A stretch of 7,380 nt of DNA, taken from Desulfuromusa sp. (GTDB lineage Bacteria > Desulfobacterota > Desulfuromonadia > Desulfuromonadales > Geopsychrobacteraceae). Where the stretch lies: the NCBI GenBank assembly GCA_029934755.1, contig JAOZLQ010000116.1, positions 1-7,380 on the forward strand, read 5' to 3'. Under the pieces are notes generated by a model. That model saw nothing but the letters and a program-made list of their open reading frames with translations. It was not told the origin of the DNA and did no database searches. Position 1 is the first letter of the stretch. Every line of letters begins with the position of its first letter. Both the position numbers and the translations under genes were made by a program. Positions 3,693 through 7,380 of the stretch are shown here, piece by piece.

Positions 3693-6341
3693 ATGAAACA
3701 ATCAATGTGGATAAAATCCCGTCTTGTTTTGCTCTTTGGTATTTTTGCCATTGGTAGTGGATCGGCCTGTGCTGCTGAAAAGCTGGTATTGCAACTTTCC
3801 TGGCATCACCAGTTCCAATTTGCCGGTTATTATATGGCAAAGGAGCAGGGCTATTACCAGGATGCCGGCTTGGATGTTGAGATCCGTGATGTCACAAACG
3901 GGGAGAATCCAGTTGACGAAGTGCTTTCCGGCCGAGCTGATTTCGGTATCAGCGGAAGCGGATTACTGGTTGAACGGAGTTTGGGAAAACCGGTCGTTGC
4001 TGTTGCTCCAATTTTTCAACATTCCCCAACGGTTTTTTTAACCCTCCAAAAATCCGGCATTCGTCAGGCAGCCGATCTTATTGGCAAAAAAGTGATGCTC
4101 TCTCCGGGATATCAGAGCCTCTCTCTGCTCGCTCTGCTCCATCAGGAAAAGCTCCTTGACCAGGTTCAGTGTATTAATACCAGCTTTGATTATAATTCAT
4201 TACTTAATGGTGAAACCGATGTATTTAATGCCTATCGAACCAATGAGCCTTATCTTCTGGAAGCTCAAGGTTATCAAACCAACCTGATTAATCCTGCGGA
4301 TTATGGCATCGACTTCTATGCGGATATTCTTTTTTCTGTAGAATCTTTTTTACAACAGAATCCTAAAACGGTAGAAAAATTTCGCAAGGCCTCTCTCATG
4401 GGTTGGCACTATGCTCTCAGCCACCCCGATGAAACTATTGCGCTGATTAAGTCCCAATATCATGTCAATAAGACCATACAGCAGCTGCAATTTGAGGCGG
4501 CTGCCATTAAACAGGTTATTCAAGCAGATCTGGTTGATATCGGCAATATAGATCGGAGTCGTTGGGCACAGATAGCTTATCATTTAAAGGCAATAGGACA
4601 AATACCAGCTAGTTTTCATTGGTCAAATGATTTTTTGTATAATCCGCCACCGTCCTTTAACTGGAAACAATTTCGTCCCTGGTTGATTGGACTCTTGATA
4701 GCGTTCGCCATTTTGATCACCTTTCTCAGCATCATATCCAGATCAAATATTCGCTTGAGAGCAACACGAAAACACCTTCGGCAAGAGATTCAAGAACGTA
4801 AGCTTGCTGAAGATGAGCGCTCTCAACTGCTGCAAGCCATTGATCAGAGTAGCGAAACTATTGTCATCACTGACATAAAAGGGGCAATACAGTATATCAA
4901 TCCTGCTTTTGAAAAAATTACCGGCTACACTTACACCGAAGCGATTGGCCAGAACCCGCGCATTCTCAAAAGTGATCATCAGGATCAGGCCTTTTATAGA
5001 AAGATGTGGGCAACACTGGTCAAGGGTGATGTGTGGAAGGGCCAATTCATCAATAAGAACAAGAACGGGGCACTTTATATTGAAGATGCAACTATTTCAC
5101 CGGTTCAGGATACTCTAGGTAAAGTCGTCAACTATATCGCGGTGAAAAGAGATATCACCCATGAAGTTGAAATGGAGGAACAACTGCGGCAAAAATATAA
5201 AATGGAAGCGGTTGGTTTGATGGCTGGTGGAATTGCCCACAATTTCAATAATAATCTCGCCATTATTCTTGGTAATGTTGAACTCTCTCAGATTAAGTTG
5301 CCTGCTAATAGCGATGTTGCCGATCACCTCAAAAATGCTAAAATAGCGATCTTGCGTTCCCGCGATCTGGTGCAACAGATTCTTACTTATAGTCGAGAAG
5401 GAGTGCATCAGAAAACCACTTTACAGCTGCCAGTGGTGGTTGATGAAACCATCAAGCTACTTCATTCTACAATTCCAGTCTCGGTCAACCTGCAACAAGT
5501 CATCAGTATTAATAGCTATCACATCAGCATCAATGGTGATTCATCCCAGATTCAGGAAATTTTGATTAACCTTTGTAATAACGCCGTACATGCCATGAAT
5601 GAAAAAGGAGAGTTAACCGTTTCTCTGGAGACCGTAGAATTACAATCCCAAGATATTCCTGCTCAGTATCAATGTGCAGCTGGAAGCTATGTCAAGCTGA
5701 GTGTCCAGGATGATGGGGCTGGCATGCCTCCTGAAATTTTGGATAAGGTCTTTGATCCTTTCTTTACCACCAAAGAGGTCAATGAGGGGACTGGCATGGG
5801 GCTAGCAACGGTGCAGGGAATTGTGAATCAACATAATGGCTTGATTAAAGTGCACAGCACCCTTGGTCAAGGGAGTACTTTTGAACTCTATTTTCCGATT
5901 AGTGAACAATTTCAAACCCTTGAACCTGCCCCTATCAGTGGAGAATTGCCCCAGGGAACAGAAAGAATTCTCTTTCTTGATGATGATGAAATGTTGTCAC
6001 AATTAGGCGATATGATGCTGTCAGAAATGGGATATCAGGTCACTGCCATGACCAGCAGCATTGAAACCCTCAAGCTATTTACTGCCAATCCGAATCAGTT
6101 TGATTTGCTCATCACTGATCAGACCATGCCGGAACTTTGCGGCAAAGACTTAATCCAGAAGGTACTGGAGATAAGACCCGATTTACAGACCATCCTCTGT
6201 ACCGGATTCAGTAATAAAATTGACGCTAATGAAGCCCATAAACAGGGTATCAGTGCTTTTTGTATAAAACCATTAAACTTGCCAGAATTAACACAGACCG
6301 TAAGGCGAGTACTGGATCAAGCGATAAAAGATACAAATTAA
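3693..6341 (+). CDS. Hybrid sensor histidine kinase with NMT1/THI5-like periplasmic domain
   Basis: This 882-residue membrane protein begins with a signal peptide (residues 1 to about 27; hydrophobic LVLLFGIFAIGSG, likely cleavage after ACA). Residues about 29-315 form an NMT1/THI5-like substrate-binding domain (LQLSWHHQFQFAGYYMAKEQGYY; SGRADFGISG). A transmembrane helix spans about 330-352 (WLIGLLIAFAILITFLSII), then a coiled coil. A PAS domain follows (about 378-495; ITDIKGAIQYINPAFEKITGY). The HisKA domain carries the phospho-acceptor H516 in GGIAHNFNN, where the next residue is asparagine rather than the usual acidic one. HATPase_c has the N box (N630), DDGAGMP (673-679), FDPFFTTKE and GTGMGLA. 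The C-terminal receiver has D763-D765, D809 (LLITDQTMPE), T837 and K859. A small molecule bound in the periplasm, possibly pyrimidine-, thiamine- or amine-like, should control phosphorylation of H516 and then D809. No separate histidine phosphotransfer domain is visible. The ligand is unknown. Confidence 0.95.
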   Translation: MKQSMWIKSRLVLLFGIFAIGSGSACAAEKLVLQLSWHHQFQFAGYYMAKEQGYYQDAGLDVEIRDVTNGENPVDEVLSGRADFGISGSGLLVERSLGKPVVAVAPIFQHSPTVFLTLQKSGIRQAADLIGKKVMLSPGYQSLSLLALLHQEKLLDQVQCINTSFDYNSLLNGETDVFNAYRTNEPYLLEAQGYQTNLINPADYGIDFYADILFSVESFLQQNPKTVEKFRKASLMGWHYALSHPDETIALIKSQYHVNKTIQQLQFEAAAIKQVIQADLVDIGNIDRSRWAQIAYHLKAIGQIPASFHWSNDFLYNPPPSFNWKQFRPWLIGLLIAFAILITFLSIISRSNIRLRATRKHLRQEIQERKLAEDERSQLLQAIDQSSETIVITDIKGAIQYINPAFEKITGYTYTEAIGQNPRILKSDHQDQAFYRKMWATLVKGDVWKGQFINKNKNGALYIEDATISPVQDTLGKVVNYIAVKRDITHEVEMEEQLRQKYKMEAVGLMAGGIAHNFNNNLAIILGNVELSQIKLPANSDVADHLKNAKIAILRSRDLVQQILTYSREGVHQKTTLQLPVVVDETIKLLHSTIPVSVNLQQVISINSYHISINGDSSQIQEILINLCNNAVHAMNEKGELTVSLETVELQSQDIPAQYQCAAGSYVKLSVQDDGAGMPPEILDKVFDPFFTTKEVNEGTGMGLATVQGIVNQHNGLIKVHSTLGQGSTFELYFPISEQFQTLEPAPISGELPQGTERILFLDDDEMLSQLGDMMLSEMGYQVTAMTSSIETLKLFTANPNQFDLLITDQTMPELCGKDLIQKVLEIRPDLQTILCTGFSNKIDANEAHKQGISAFCIKPLNLPELTQTVRRVLDQAIKDTN

Positions 6342-6392
6342 GTCATATTCTGCTATGTGAGGTTGTTAAAATAGAATGTTTAAGCTATAGTG

Positions 6393-6409
6393 CGGCCGTT
6401 TAACGGCCG
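6393..6409. promoter_or_regulatory. GC-rich palindrome upstream of pckA
   Basis: CGGCCGTT and AACGGCCG form a perfect 8-bp inverted repeat around one T. As RNA it would be a 6-bp CGGCCG stem with a TTTAA loop. It lies 51 bases after the hybrid kinase stop and 117 before pckA. With no T-run after it, it is a poor intrinsic terminator. It could instead be a dimeric regulator's operator upstream of the pckA promoter, or a transcript-end hairpin for the kinase gene. The rest of this 168-base gap is AT-rich, with no other recognisable feature except the -10 box. Confidence 0.5.
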
Positions 6410-6456
6410 GAAACGCTGTTATATGTTGCTTAATAAATATTTAAAACGTCAGATTT

Positions 6457-6462
6457 TATAAT
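6457..6462 (+). promoter_or_regulatory. Candidate -10 box of the pckA promoter
   Basis: A perfect TATAAT lies in an AT-rich stretch 48 bases before the pckA start. The -35 region at 17-base spacing (TAAATA) is weak, so the promoter may need an activator or may not be sigma-70 type. Transcription would begin near 6469, giving a leader of about 40 bases. Confidence 0.4.
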
Positions 6463-6509
6463 CTAATAGATCAAAAACACCAACAAAAACAGAAATGGGG
6501 CAATACCAA

Positions 6510-7380
6510 ATGAGTGATGTAACCGCAGCGGGATTAGGGCTAAAAAGTGTCGGCAAAGTTTATCATAACCTTAGCTATGATGAGCTGTTTGAGCATGAAA
6601 CAAAAAATAACGAGGGAGCACTTTCTGAAAACGGAACCATGATGGTCGATACCGGTAAATTCACTGGTCGTTCTCCTAAGGATAAATATTTTGTCCAGCA
6701 AGACCCCTCGCAAAAAAATATCTCTTGGGGAAGTATCAACCAACCGGTTTCAGAAGCGATTTTTGATGAATTGTACGCTGAAGTTATCGATTATCTATCC
6801 GGCAAAGATGTTTACGTTGCTGATGGTTTTACCGGTGCAAATCCACAAACCACTCGTAAGATCCGTTTCGTGACTGAAATCGCCTGGCAGTCCCATTTTA
6901 TCAAGAACATGTTCATCCGCCCGGATGAAAAACAGCTGGAGGGTTTTACCCCAGATTTTACCGTTTATAATGCAGCTAGCATCAGTAATAAAAATTGGGA
7001 AAAACATGGTTTGAACTCTGAGGTTTTTGTCATTTTCAATATTGAGAAGAATGTCGCAATTATCGGTGGTTCCTGGTACGGCGGTGAGATGAAAAAAGGG
7101 ATCTTCACCATGATGAACTACTGGATGCCGCTGGAAAAAATCCTCTCCATGCATTGCAGTGCCAATGTTGGCAAGGATGGCGATGTCTGTCTGTTCTTTG
7201 GTCTGTCGGGTACCGGGAAAACCACCCTGTCGACCGATGCTAGACGCAAATTGATCGGGGATGATGAGCACGGTTGGGACGAGGATGGCATCTTCAACTT
7301 TGAAGGTGGCTGCTATGCAAAAACTATCGACCTGTCACCGGAGAGTGAGCCGGAGATCTTTAACGCGATCAAACGTGATG
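6510..7380 (+). CDS. pckA: Phosphoenolpyruvate carboxykinase (ATP), N-terminal part
   Basis: The frame runs open to the window end, giving 290 of an expected roughly 530 residues. The enzyme converts oxaloacetate and ATP to phosphoenolpyruvate, CO2 and ADP in the cytoplasm, the entry step of gluconeogenesis. Diagnostic motifs are FTGRSPKDKY (substrate-binding R54), GGSWYGGEMKKG (K195/K196), HCSANVG (H215, a metal ligand in the family), the P-loop GLSGTGKTT (231-239) and the kinase-2 region GDDEHGW (D251/D252). These are the features of the ATP-dependent form. The start is taken at ATG 6510, with GGGG at 6497-6500 as a weak ribosome-binding site. An in-frame ATG at 6495 would add five residues but has no upstream Shine-Dalgarno sequence. 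A candidate promoter and palindrome precede it, so it is probably transcribed independently of the kinase gene. All catalytic motifs visible so far are intact. Confidence 0.96.
   Translation, partial: MSDVTAAGLGLKSVGKVYHNLSYDELFEHETKNNEGALSENGTMMVDTGKFTGRSPKDKYFVQQDPSQKNISWGSINQPVSEAIFDELYAEVIDYLSGKDVYVADGFTGANPQTTRKIRFVTEIAWQSHFIKNMFIRPDEKQLEGFTPDFTVYNAASISNKNWEKHGLNSEVFVIFNIEKNVAIIGGSWYGGEMKKGIFTMMNYWMPLEKILSMHCSANVGKDGDVCLFFGLSGTGKTTLSTDARRKLIGDDEHGWDEDGIFNFEGGCYAKTIDLSPESEPEIFNAIKRD

Noticed and set aside
4743..5408. Antisense frames of about 100 codons opposite the hybrid kinase
   Set aside because: They are shadows of the PAS and HisKA coding sequence, with no family motif or start signals.

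Overview
The window is about 7.4 kb of bacterial DNA, nearly all coding on the + strand. It holds a signal-transduction cluster followed by the start of a gluconeogenic enzyme gene. Moderate base composition, several multi-domain two-component proteins, an HD-GYP response regulator, an NMT1-type hybrid kinase and an ATP-type PEP carboxykinase suggest a Gram-negative proteobacterium. My best guess is a low-GC relative of the Desulfuromonas/Geobacter group, with a gammaproteobacterium as the alternative. This is a judgement from protein style, not from a search.

Layout: (1) 1-699, the 3' part of a histidine kinase gene that begins upstream. (2) 692-1510, a response regulator (receiver, coiled coil, PAS-like domain) overlapping the kinase stop by 8 bases. 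(3) 1511-2220, an accessory patch: a small DUF559 endonuclease-like gene (1636-2025) bracketed by copies of a GC-rich double-hairpin repeat, plus a 63-base stretch of unrelated sequence that may be an IS remnant. (4) 2221-3558, a receiver plus HD-GYP response regulator, predicted to be a cyclic-di-GMP phosphodiesterase. (5) 3559-3692, an intergenic gap carrying the same repeat in inverted orientation. (6) 3693-6341, a large hybrid sensor kinase with a periplasmic NMT1/THI5-like binding domain, one transmembrane helix, PAS, HisKA, HATPase and receiver. (7) 6342-6509, an intergenic region with a GC-rich palindrome and a TATAAT box. (8) 6510 to the window end, the N-terminal 290 residues of pckA.

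The two regulators have closely similar receiver domains and lie downstream of the first kinase, so all three probably form one signalling module that ends in cyclic-di-GMP turnover. The hybrid kinase supplies a second periplasmic input. pckA is probably an independent metabolic gene with its own promoter.

The most interesting feature is the repeat family. Each full copy has two different hairpins joined by a linker of about 34-35 bases. Copies flank the DUF559 gene, encode the C-terminal tail of its protein and supply its ribosome-binding site. They resemble REP/BIME elements, and the DUF559 protein is a candidate partner enzyme, which is a hypothesis.
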